DNA of 64,000 nt, taken from NCBI RefSeq assembly GCF_965363235.1, contig NC_134839.1:77525410-77589409 (forward strand), in the 5' to 3' direction. The translations under genes and the position numbers were made by a program. The DNA is from Mytilus galloprovincialis (taxonomy: Eukaryota > Mollusca > Bivalvia > Mytilida > Mytilidae). Below the pieces are notes generated by a model, which did not search any database, was not told the DNA's origin, and saw nothing but the letters and a program-made list of their open reading frames with translations. Shown piece by piece: positions 1-12,900 of the stretch. Numbering within the stretch: the first letter of the stretch is position 1; each line of letters begins with the position of its first letter.

Positions 1-800
1 AATCGCTACCGACCCTGCAAAAACGGTCCGACTAATAAAATTTTATTATCAAAACTAAGTCAATATTATTTTAATCAGTTTCAATTTTCAGACTTGCCAG
101 ATCGACCAATATTGTTCCAGCTTTTTGGAAAAAATAAAATTATTTCCATATCTCCTCACACCTGGCTTGGCAGGGTCAGGATTGGGGAAACAAACAATAT
201 ATTAATTTAGGCCTTATATGTGTTGCATATATAAAGGGTTAAACACCTGTTCAGTTTTCTCCAACAATCATCTGTACTGCAAGTACACTTACTGTGCTTA
301 TGGAAGGAAAATACTCACTGGATTTTTCCTTATTTGGCATTGCATTATATTAGTACCAGTCCAATAAATCTGATTCACTCAAAATGGGATTCATGTGTTG
401 AAATACTAGGCATTAAAATATTTTCATATCTTATTTAAGGTGTATATATACAGATGTAGAAATTCCTATTTAATTTTTCAAAATACTTTTACCAGTTCAA
501 TTATGCCATATCAGTTCTAATGAATACATTTAAGCTCATGCAAGGGAGATAACTCCAATATTTCTTTAAAAATCTATTGGAAAATTCATGACATTTATCT
601 AACCTTGTATTAAATGCAGTTAATAAAAGATGTTACTCATTTCTTTCATCTGCGCTGATATTGGACCCTTATCCTTTGATAGGGAATGTTTGCAATGTAC
701 AATTGCATGGTTATCACAAGTTATTTCTTATTCACTGTATAATTATAACTTTAAAGTAAACTTTATGAATATAATTGTACATTGCAGACATTCCCTACAG
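1..800 (+). other. Intron of the White-like gene (upstream part)
   Basis: No coding exon could be recognised here. The stretch ends at the 3' splice site of exon a. A 24-base inverted repeat (681-705 with 773-796) closes a hairpin whose right arm stops four bases before the splice junction. Confidence 0.6.
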
Positions 801-938
801 AATTACCTATTTTCTTACGAGAACATGGCAGTGGTTTATACAGAGTAGATACATATTACTTGAGTAAATCTATTACAGAACTACCATCATTGATCATCCT
901 TCCTACATTGTTTGTATCTATACTCTACTGGATGGCAG
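801..938 (+). CDS. White-like ABCG, exon a (first in window)
   Basis: The acceptor is CTACAG at 795-800 and the donor GTTGGT follows 938. Entry and exit are both phase 1. The exon encodes the conserved ELPIFLREH motif, the re-entrant segment and the start of a membrane helix ([18 protein letters not shown]). Confidence 0.88.
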
Positions 939-3900
939 GTTGGTATTTTTAAACCAATGCTTCTGCAAATGTTGTTTTGTAAACCAAATTTTGACATATT
1001 TATATTTTTAGTCATATGTATGATTTTACAGAACTAAACATTTTCTATCAAAACACTGTAAGTAAATATTAGGTTGAGATAGTCGATGTGACTTACAGAG
1101 CCAAATTTTTAAAGAAGGGATTTAAAAACTATCAAAAAAAAACCACAAATATAATTGATATTAAAATAATGAACCTCATTTTAAATCAGTTTATACAAAG
1201 CCACCTATTTTTAGTATATTTTTAGTATGTGATCATTGTAATGTGTTTGCATTAACCATAATATTTTAATTGTTCATTTCATTTACTAAGTTTAGTTTTG
1301 CATTGAGATTTATTTTCCTTAAAATTTGAATACAGTCATCCTAATTTTAGCTCACCTGGCCCAAAGGGCCAAGTGAGCTTTTCTCATCACTTGGCGTCTG
1401 TCGTCCGTCGTCGTCGTTAACTTTTACAAAAATATTCTCCCCCCCCCCAACTAACCAAGATGGCCGCCATGGCTAAAAATAGAACATAGGGGTAAAATGT
1501 AGATTTTGGCTTATAACTCTGAAACCAAAGCATTTAGAGTAAATCTGACAGGGGTAAAATTGTTTATCAAGTGAATATCTATCTGCTCTGAAATTTTCAG
1601 ATGAATCGGACAACCGGTTGTTGGATTGCTGCCCCTGAATTGCTAATTTTAAGGAAATTTTGCTGATTTTGGTTATTATCTTGAATATTATTATAGATAG
1701 AGATAAACTGTAAACAGCAATAATGTTCAGCTAAGTTAGATCTACAAATAAGTCAACATGACCAAAATGGTCAGTTGACCCCTTAAGGAGTAATTGCCCT
1801 TTACAGTAAATTTTTAACCATTTTTCTAAAATTTTAGTAATCTTTTACAAAAATCTTCTTCTCTGAAGTTACTTGGCCAAATTTAACCAAACTTGGCCAC
1901 AATCATCATTAGGGTATGTAGTTTAAAAAATGTGTGCGGTGACCCTGCCAACCAACTAAGATGGCCGCTATGGCTAAAAATAGAACATAGGGGTAAAATG
2001 TAGATTTTGGCTTATAACTCTGAAACCAAAGAATTTAGAGCAAATCTGACGAGAGGATAAGTTAATTGCTTATGAAGACAATATCTATCTTCCTGAAATT
2101 TTCCGATGAATCAGTCAATTGGTTGTTGGCTTGCTGCCCCTGAATTGATAATTTTAAGGAAATTTTGCATTTTTTTGGTTATTATCTTGAATACTATTAT
2201 AGATAGAGATAAACTGTAAACAGCAATAGTGTTCAGCAAAGTAAGATCTACAAATAAGTCAGCCATTACCAAAATGATCAGTTGACCCCTTAAGGAGTTA
2301 TTGCCCTTTATAGTCAATTTTTAACAATATGTATAAGTTTTGTAAGTTTTGGTAATTTTTAACCGGATTTTTGTGACAAAAATGTCGGTTATTAATTTGG
2401 GGATGTACGGCGGGCGGGCGGGCGGCAATCAAATGTTGTCTGTGCATTAACTCATGAACCATTCAACCAAAGCTTTTAAAATTTTAATATGTTGTTACTG
2501 ACAACTAAATGAAGGTCACGTTCAATAATGGCGATTTTGACTTTTACCGTTCAGGAGTTATGGTTCTTGAAAGATTGAAAAATGGAGTTTCCAGTCATGT
2601 CCGTGCATTTACGCATGAACTGTTCTTCCAAAGCTTCCCAAATTTTAATATGTTGTTACTGATGACAAAATGGAGGTCAAGTTCAATTATGACGATTTTG
2701 ACTTTTACCGTTCAGGAGTTATGGTTCTTGAAAGATTGAAAAATGGTGTTTCCAGTCGTGTCCGTGCATTTTCTCATGAACCATTCAACCAAAGCTTTTG
2801 AAATTTTTATATGTTGTTACTGATGACAAAATAGAGGTCAAGTTCAATTATGACGATTTTGTCTTTTACCGTTCAGGAGTTATGGTTCTTGAAAGATTGA
2901 AAAATGGTGTTTCCAGTCGTGTCCGTGCATTTTCTCATGAACCATTCAACCAAAGCTTTTGAAATTTTTATATGTTGTTACTGATGACAAAATAGAGGTC
3001 AAATTCAATAATGACGATTTTGACTTTTACCGTTCAGGAGTTATGGTTCTTGAAAGATCGTAAAATGGTGTTTCCATTCACGTTGTTACATTTACTCATA
3101 AACCATTCAATTTAAGCTTTTCAAATTTTAATATGTTGATACTGATGACAAAATGGACGTCAAACTTGATATTGACGATTTTCACTTTCATCATTCATCA
3201 GTAATGGTTCTTGTGATATTGCCAGGACACAAATAAATGTTATTAAATCCGGTTTGCTGTCGTTGTGACAGCCTCTTGTTACAAAATATTTTAAATATTG
3301 GGATAGATTCATAGGTTTATTATAGATAGAGATAGTTGTAAGCAGCAAGAATGTTCAGTAAAGTTAGTTGAAGATCTACAAACACATCACCATCACCAAA
3401 AAACAATTTTGTCATGAATCCATCCGTGTCCTTTGTTTATGATATGCACATAGACCAAGGTGAGCGACACAGGCTCTTTAGAGCCTCTAGTTAGCTCACC
3501 TGGCCCAAAGGGCCATGTGAGCTTTTCTCATCACTTGGCGTCCGTCGTCTGTAAACTTTTACAAAAATCTTCTCCTCTGAAACTACTGGGCCAAATTAAA
3601 CAAAACTTGGTCACAATCATCATTGGGGTATATAATTTAAAAAATGTGTCCGATGACCTGGCCAATCAACCAAGATGGCCGCCATGGCTAAAAATAGAAC
3701 ATAGGGGTAAAATGTACATTTTTGGCTTATATCTCTGAAACCAAAGCATTTAGAGCAAATCTAACAATAGTAAAATTGTGTAATAGGTCAAGATTTATCT
3801 GCCCTGAAATTTTCAGACAAATCTGACAAACCGTTGTTGGATTGCTGCCCCTGAAGTAGTAATTTTAAGGAAATTTTGCAGTTTTTGGTTATTATCTTCA

Positions 3901-6900
3901 ACATGTTCAATATCATCTTAGATAGAGATAAACTGTTAACAGCAATTATGTATAGCAAAGTAAGATCTACAAATAAGTTAACTTTACCAAAATGGTCAAT
4001 TGACCCCTTAAGGAGTTATTTCCCTGTATAGTAAATTTTAAACAATTTTCGTAAATTATGTAATTTTTTGTAAACTTTTACAAAATGTCACTTTTGAAAC
4101 TTATGAGCCAAGTTTATTATAAAAAGAGAACATTGTAAACAGAATGTTCAGTAAAGTGAGATTGACAAACATGATCATCATCACTAAAACACAATTTTAT
4201 CATGAATTCTATTCTGGTCCATAATTTGTGTCCTTTGTTTAATATGCTGCTTGCACATATACCAAGGTGAGCGACACAGGCTCTTTAGAGCCTCTAGTTT
4301 AGAGTATCAAATTGACTTCTATAACATTAAAATACAGCCTTGACAAGATAATAAAAAAGAATTATTTGTCCATTTCAGGTTTATATTATAATGTTGAATC
4401 TTTCCTGATTTGTTGTGGCATTTCTATACTTGTGGCTAATACAGCAGCATCATTTGGTATGTAAATAGATATGAAAGTCAGAGGTTATATATCAGGATTT
4501 ACTTTCTTATAAGCAATTCTAAGTAAATTACATAGAGAATACCTGAATAGGCTATCCTGTTATTGGCCTAAATAAATATATGTTCACCTCAATAAAATTT
4601 TAAAAGTAAACATGCATGCCTTAAAAAATCCTGGATCTGATTCTTTTCATTCATCAGAATGCCTGGTAAGATCGTACAGAGATAATAAACAAAAACCTGT
4701 CCATCTAACTGTTTATCCCATTCAAAAACCAACTAAAGGTACAAGTAAAACTCATTGTCTTTTTACTAGAATGAATTTTAAGCTTCTCATACCATAATTG
4801 GTGTTTTAATTACATCAATATACAGAATAGTTTATCAATAGATATTCTCCTTCATGAAGGAGATAAAAAAAAAAGCATGATCTGTTTTAAACAAAAACTT
4901 GTATTATTAAAAAAATTGTTCATAGAATCATTGAAAATTGACCTAGCTCACATTGAATATACTGCGGATTCATTATTATTTGTGGGATACCTATTTTCGT
5001 TGATTTCGTTGGCACAAGTAAACCTCTTAATAAAATGTTCAACTAATTACAAATTTCCCATAGGCTTGTATGCAGACTTCGGCAAAACCACAAAATTACA
5101 TATCCACGAACATGTAAAATTTCCTTAACCGACGAAAAAATTGGTACCCATCAAAATAAATGAATCCACAGTATTTGAATACATTTTTAACCGGATTTTT
5201 GTGACAAAAATGTCGGTTATTGATTTGGGGATGTACGGCGGGCGGGCGGTCGGGCGGGCGGTCGGTCGGGCGGGCGGGAATCAAATGTTGTCCGTGCATT
5301 AACTCATGAACCGTTCAACCAAAGCTTTTAAAATTTTAATATGTTGTTACTGACAACTAAATGAAGGTCAAGTTCAATAATGGCGTTTTTGACTTTTACC
5401 GTTCAGGAGTTATGGTTCTTGAAAGATTGAAAAATGGAGTTTACAGTCGTGTCCGTGCATTTACGCATGAACTGTTCTACCTAAGCTTCCCAAATTTTAA
5501 TATGTTGTTACTGATGACAAAATGGAGGTCAAATTCAATAATGGCGATTTTGACTTTTACCGTTCAGGAGTTATGGTTCTTGAAAGATTGAAAAATGGAG
5601 TTTCCAGTCGTGTCCGGGCATTTACGCATGAACTGTTCTACCTAAGCTTCCCAAATTTTAATATGTTGTTACTGATGACAAAATGGAGGTCAAGTTCAAT
5701 AATGACGATTTTGACTTTTACCGTTCAGGAGTTATGGTTCTTGAAAGATTGAAAAATGGTGTTTCCAGTTGTGTCCGTGCATTTTCTCATGAACCATTCA
5801 ACCAAAGCTTTTGAAATTTTTATATGTTGTTACTGATGGCAAATTAAAAGTCAAGTTCAATTATGACGATTTTGACTTTTACTGTTCAGGAGTTATGGTT
5901 CTTGAAAGATTGTGAAATGGCGTTTCCATTCACGTTGTTGCATTTACTCATGAACCATTCAATCTAAGCTTTTCAAATTTTAAGATGTTGATACTGATGA
6001 CAAAATGGAGGTCAAATTTGATATTGACGATTTTCACTTTCACTATTCATCAGTAATGGTTCTTGTGATATTGCCAGGACACAAATAAATATTAATAAAT
6101 CCGGTTTGCTGTCGTTGTGACAGCCTCTTGTTATAGATAAATTATAATTACCATAAGCCTAATCCAACATCACCAGACATCTTTATCAGTTTCAGCCTTG
6201 GTTAAGTCACATTTATGTTCCCTTCTTGTGCTAAATTTTGAAAATCAAATTGTTAATGTTAGGTTTTGTATCAGTTTCTTATTTTGTTTGTGTATTTGTA
6301 GCTCAGTGTCTCTCTATATATATTTGGTGTACTTGTAGCTAGTATCTCTCTATATATATGTTGTTTGTGTACTTGTAGCTAGTTGTTATTTATATATATT
6401 TGTAGGAATGATAATATCAACACTGTCTAGTTCAGCCACCATGGCTTTAGCAGTAGCACCTCCATTATTGATACCATTGATGTTGTTTGGGGGATTTTTT
6501 GTACAAAATGAGTAAGTCAGAGTATTCCTTTACTATTGCATAAGTCTATATTGATTTGAAACCAAGTTGCTTGACTTTTATCGTTGGGTAATTTGTCTTG
6601 GAAATTCTTGCAACAAAATTTATTTGACTCTTTTCCAAAAAAGGGTAGTATATATAATCCTTTGTATATATGTCTGACAACAACCCATTTCTGTTTTCTA
6701 AGCTACTACAAGTCATAGCTTGTTAATATGATGCACCAAGCTTCATATTGTTATTTGATATCATTTGGCATGTTTTCAGTTCCTTCAAAGCTCTACATGC
6801 TGTTGCCTGAACATTGCATTTTTATACGACCGCAAAAATCCAAATAAAAAATGGTCGTATAATGCCATCACGTTGTCGTCGTTGTTTTTCCGGGTATCAA

Positions 6901-9900
6901 CAACTTTATTATCAGTAAATAGAAATCAACAAAAATTTAACACAAGGTTTATTACCATTAAAGGAAGGGTTGGGATTGATTTTGGGGTTTGTGGTCCCAA
7001 CTGTTTAAGAATTAGAAAGGGGCCCAAATAAGCATTTTTGTAGTTTCCAGAAAATAACTTGTGTTAAAGTGTATCAATCTCTCTGAAACTATACCACAAG
7101 TTTCCATACTACAAAGGGATGGTCAGAATTGACTTTGGGGGTTATGGCTCAAACCATTTCTGAAATAGGGGCAAAAAAAAGGTAAAGACAAGTTTTTTTC
7201 TGGTTATAAGACAATTGAGACAATTTAAAAGCAGTGTAAGGGAGGCAATCCAAATCAATTTAAAAAAATAATGTTTTATTACCTCCCTTACACTGCTTGT
7301 AAATTATGTATTAAGAAATGAGGTGGTTAACTGTCAATTTATTTAAGCAGTTACTATTAACACATTTTAATTTAAGCCATGACTATGTATGTATTTTTAT
7401 ATTTATGGCCCCGCAACGAAGTTGTCGGTGCCACATAGTTTTACCCTTGTCCGAAATTCTGTAATTTCGAAATTCCGTAATTCCTTCATTCCGTCATTCC
7501 GCAACAAACCATTATACTGAGTTTATTTCTAAATGCCTAGATATTGGGCTGATTTTTGGTATGTGAGTTATTCTTGATGAGTTACAGATCAAGTTTAAGG
7601 TCCACTCCACTAATTTTTACCAAAATTAAGGGCTTTGAACTTTGATAAATTGTTGAAAAGCACAGTTATACAGACTTTTTTCTAAACGCTTTCAGATATT
7701 GTGATGATTTTTGGCATGTGAGTTAACCAAGATGAGTTACAGATCAAGTTTAAGTTTTGTTTTGCCCAGCTAATTTTTGCCAAAATTACGGGCTATGGAC
7801 TTTGATAAATTGTTGAATATCACAGTTATACAGACGTTTTTTTCTAAACACTTTCTGATATTGGGCTTATTTTTGGATGTGAGTTCCCCATGATGAGTTA
7901 CAGATCAAGTTTAATTTTCGTTTTGTTTCACTAATTTTTGCCAAAATTAAGGGTTTACAACTTTGAAAATTGTTGAAAATCACAGTTATACAGACTTTTT
8001 TTCTATACGCCTCCAGGTATTGAGCTGATTTTTGTCGAGCCTGCAACTTTTGTTGCAGAAAGCTCGATATAGGGATAGTGATCCGGCGGCGGCGGCGGCG
8101 GCTACGGCGGCGGCGTTGGCTAACTTCTTAAAAGCTTTATATTTTAGAAGGTGGAAGACCTGGATGCTTCATACTTTGTATATAGATGCCTCATGTTACG
8201 AAGTTTCTGTCAGTCACATGTCCAATGTCCTTGACCTCATTTTCATGGTTCAGTGACCACTTGAAAAAAAAGTTCATATTTTTTGTAATGTTGAATTCTC
8301 TCTTATTATAAGTAATAGGATAACTATATTTGATATGTGCGTATCTTGCAAGGTTCTCATGTCTGTCAGACAGTTTTCACTTGACCTCGACCTCATTTCA
8401 TGGATCAGTGAACAAGGTTAAGTTTTGGTGGTCAAGTCCATATCTCAGATACTATAAGCAATAGGGCTAGTATATTCAGTGTATGGAAGGACTGTAAGGT
8501 GTACATGTCCAACTGGCAGGTGTCATCTGACCTTGACCTCATTTTCATGGTTCAGTGGTTATAGTTAAATTTTCGTGTTTTGGTCTGTTTTTCTCATACT
8601 ATATGCAATAGGTCTACTATATTTGTTGTATGGAACGATTGTAAGGTGTACATGTCTAGCGGGCAGATGTCATGTGACCTTGACCTCATTTTCATGGTTC
8701 AGTGGTCAAAGTTAAATTTTTGTGTTTTGGTCTGTTTTTCTCATACTATATGCAATAGGTCTACTATATTTGTTGTATGGAACGATTGTAAGGTGTACAT
8801 GTCTAGCGGGCAGATGTCATGTGACCTTGACCTCATTTTCATGGTTCAGTGGTCAAAGTTAAATTTTTGTGTTTTGGTCTGTTTTTCTCATACTATATGC
8901 AATAGGTCTACTATATTTGTTGTATGGAACGATTGTAAGGTGTACATGTCTAGCGGGCAGATGTCATGTGACCTTGACCTCATTTTCATGGTTCAGTGGT
9001 CAAGTTTCTATCTAATACTATATGCCATAGGTCAACTATATTTGGTGTATGGAAATATTTTATGATCTTTATGTCAGTCGCACAGGTTTTATTTGATCGT
9101 GACCTCATTTTCACGGTTCATTGCACAGTGTTAAGTTTTTGTGTTTTGGTCTATTTTTCTTAAACTATATAAGTAATAAGTCAACTATATATGTTGTATA
9201 GAAGCATTGTTAGCTGTACATGTCTGCCTGGCATGGTTCATCTGACCTTGACCTCATTTTCAGGGTTCATTGGTCTATGTTTAGTTATCTTGGTTAATGT
9301 TAAGTTTATGTGACAGTTGTTATAAAGCTTAGCTTTATACTAAGGACTATCAACATAATATCAGTGATTAGTATAGAAGGCGAGACATTTCAGCATGTGC
9401 ACTCTTGTTGATATTTTAGACTACCATCATGTTTGTGTCCACATGTGATATTGAAATTGCAGACAGGGCCATTTGTGTCGCTTTGACACATCTAGTTTTT
9501 TTTTTTTTTTTTTTTGGGGGGGGGGGGGGGGGGGTTGAGGTGTTATTATTCAACAGCATAGTGTATTGCACAAAAGAAAAGAAAAACAAGGGTAATTTTT
9601 TTTTAGTTTTTTTTTTTTTTTGGGGGGGGGGGGGGGGGTCAATTCTCAACATCATAGTGTATTGCACAAAAGTAAAAAATTAAACATAATTTCAAATCAT
9701 ATAACCAATTTGAAGTTCTTTGACTACAGTAATTCTGTGTCAGAAACCTATTATGTGTCAAAAATTTAATTACAATCCAAATTTCCAAATTCAGACCTGT
9801 ATCAAGTGTGAATATTGTGTTCATTTTATATCAATATAAAGGTTTAAAAGCAAATGCAATGTTATTTCCATCATTATTAATATTTCCGAGGGGCATAAGT

Positions 9901-12900
9901 TGTTGAAGATATTTGATCATAACTTACTTTAGAAATTGCCAAACACATTGCTGATATAACCTATGGAATCAGTCTCATAAAATTCAGACAAGAATTGAAC
10001 ACATGAGAGGTTGGACATCTGCAGTCGTATCCAGCTGAGCTCAGCAAAGCAATTTATGTAAAAACATTATGGACTTATAGAAATTTAAAATTTTGGCTGA
10101 CAGTGTAAAATATTTGTTTCAAGATTATATTTCATATGGTAGAAGACTTGGAACCTAGGGTTCATAATTTTATTATTTACTCTTTATAGGAAATCTGTAT
10201 TTTGTATATTATTAGAATCATTTTAAAAAAAGCATGTTGGACAGGGATCACCCGATCTTTATCTGATTCAACATTTAATGTTTTTGAGATAAGGTCAGTT
10301 TACTGGTCAATATTAACATTTATGACCCTTTTTTTTGGAGGCCTGTGTATTACAAAATTATCAGTGTGCAATAATATCAAAACAGCAGAGATACTGAACA
10401 AGGGACATTCATTTGCACATGTATCTGTATCAAGGGGGTACAGCCATAACATTTATTTTTTTCATTGCAATCAATGGAACAAGAAACTTTGTGGCACTTC
10501 AAACCTAGTTTTGTTACAAAATAATCTAGATTGAAATTATTCACAGAGATTTTTGTTCAATCATTTTAAACATGTATTACACACTTGTTTGCCCTTTAAA
10601 TGCTACCATTTATTGTTTACATTAATTTTTCAATTATAAGACTCCAAAGGGAAAAACTGGGTTTTTATTTTATAAAATTTCTATATATTTAGAAATAAAA
10701 AGGAACATTAGACTTAAATTTTTATGTTATAAAAAAGCAGTAAAATTATGATACCAAAATGAGTGAATTTAGAAGTTAAATGCAACATTGACTTTCTAAT
10801 AATTTACATTTTTGTCAAGCCTTAAACTTTTGTAGAAAAAGCGATACATAGTGATCCTACATTCCGTCAGCTTTGTTGTCAGCGGTGTCCACAAATATTC
10901 ACTCTGTGGTTAAGTTTTTGAAATTTTAATAACTTTCTTAAACTATCCTGGATTTCTACCAAACTTGGACAGAGGCTTGTTTATGATCAAAAGCTAGTAT
11001 CTAGAAGAAAATTTTGTAAAAATATATTTCTTGTTTTTCCGTATGTTACTTTATTATGTACATAGTTTTCTTCCAGTTCACATTACATACAATCTGCAGT
11101 TAAAGTTCCTAAAACATTTATTAGCTTCATAAAGTAGGTGAGACACTGGGTTCTTCAGAACCCATACACATTTTATTCAACAAAAGACAAAAACTTAAAG
11201 TGACTGTATTTGTACTTTTTAGTGTGTGCATTTATTTCAAGAATTAGGTATTTCTAATAGATTCATGTGTATTTAATTTGGCTTCTGGTTTCAGAAAAAA
11301 TATGTTTGTTTTTACCTTATTTTCAGTACCATTCCAGACTGGTTACTTTGGTTGAAGTATTTGTCCTGGTTCCAGTACAGCAATGAAGTTTTAAACATAA
11401 ACCAGTGGAGCGATATAGATCATATAGGTATAATATTTTGATGTATCCTGAATGAAATAGTTTAATTATGTGTATGTATAAAGATATCTTTATTGTCCGT
11501 ATTGTGTTCCAAAAGAATGTTGAAAAAGACTTTTGGGAGTACCTTTCTGGGTTTATACACAGGCTGTGGTAGTGTTGTGATGTAATAAATATTTATCTAG
11601 GTTTTATTGCAAGCGAAGACAGGCATTATAGCCACTACTTGTGGTGACAAGTTAGTGATATCACCAGTGACATTGCACCACTGTTACACCTGGACTCAGC
11701 ATTTCCAAGAAAGATTCTAGCTGTAAAATGAAAAAAAAGGCTAAGGTGTATGAGAGACACTTATGTTTGCAGCCTTGCTCAGATCACAGAGTTTTTGCTG
11801 ATCTATAGTTTCAAGACTATTAAAAACTTTTTCACATTGTAAGGTAAATTAAGATACAGTGGATTCATTATTATTCATTGTATACCAATTTTCGTGGGAT
11901 TCGTTGATACTGGTGAACCACAAATTCAAATGTTCAATGAACTACAAATTTTCCAAAGGCTTTGTATGGAAAGATTGGGAAAACCATGAAATTAAATATC
12001 CACGAAAATGCAAGTTTTTCTCAATCTACGAAAATTGATACCCACGAAAATAATTGAGACCACAGTAGTGAAATATAAAAAACAGGAAATCAGTCTATAC
12101 CTTATAATCAGATCTCTGTGTAGTGATTGTTGACATCATAATCTGTCTGTATTCAAGTTAATAAATTAATTATCAGGAGTATTGTTTAAAAAAAATCTAC
12201 ATGAAAGACAACATAATTTGAGACCTACAATATAACAAATGTATAGTATGATGGGGTCTGTTGTCAGTCTAACATTTGGAAGAAGATATAATGCACATTG
12301 ATACTAATTCAAGGAAGGATTATTTTGTAATTTCCTAATTGGACCTGTTGTTATTTCATACACAATACCTCTTATTTCATCTAAGGTGAATATTCCAGTG
12401 ATTTTTTTTAATGAATGAACCACATTATACTGAAGGGTGAGTTTTTATTTGCAGATTGTAAAAATGTGACTGTGGCGCTGAACTCAACAGTAGGCACTCC
12501 TTCAAGGTGCTTTACTACAGGGAGTCAAGTTTTAGAGTCTCTTAGTTTTGATGAGGTTTGTATACCTTGTTACAGTGAATCTTAGATGCAACTATAAAAT
12601 ATCATTCATCAATTTAATATTCAATTTAATATTTTCAACTGAACCTTGAAACAGAAATCTTAATGAATAAACCTGAAAATTGTTGAACTGAGTTTACCTA
12701 ATTAGATATACTCAACCTCATGTATAAAAGTTGTCCTATGTACTCTTTGGCATATATCCATGTAAGTGGGGTAAAAAATGTTTCCTGAAGCCAAACCCTC
12801 TCCCTAACCTAGGCCTAGAACAGTGGTGTAAAAGTAAGACATAAGAACAAATTATAAAAAATCAGTTGAAAAGGGCTGAACTCATCAGATGGAAATAAAG

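Larger units (their letters stand above)
7406..9497 (+). mobile_element. Helitron-like element, family 4, split by a family 3 insertion
   Basis: The 5' palindrome TGGCCCCGCAACGAAGTTGTC-GGTGCCA spans 7406-7433. Three units 155 and 161 bp apart share GATGAGTTACAGATCAAG (7576, 7731, 7892). The 3' hairpin TGTGTC-GCTTT-GACACA (9474-9490) is followed by TCTAGTT. The two halves are separated by the family 3 element at 8035-9409. Confidence 0.6.

Noticed and set aside
2509..2739. 76-residue ORFs with near-identical proteins (also 5361-5591, 5522-5752 and minus 37807-38037)
   Set aside because: They are frames through the 161-bp tandem unit of the family 2 elements, they overlap each other, and they have no independent support.
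8580..9065. 161-codon ORF with a perfectly repeated 49-residue peptide
   Set aside because: The repetition reflects the 147-bp DNA tandem repeat. The frame is open only because 147 is divisible by three.
9416..9683. Two overlapping ORFs with poly-Phe/poly-Gly or poly-Pro/poly-Lys
   Set aside because: They are translations of the T/G homopolymer blocks.
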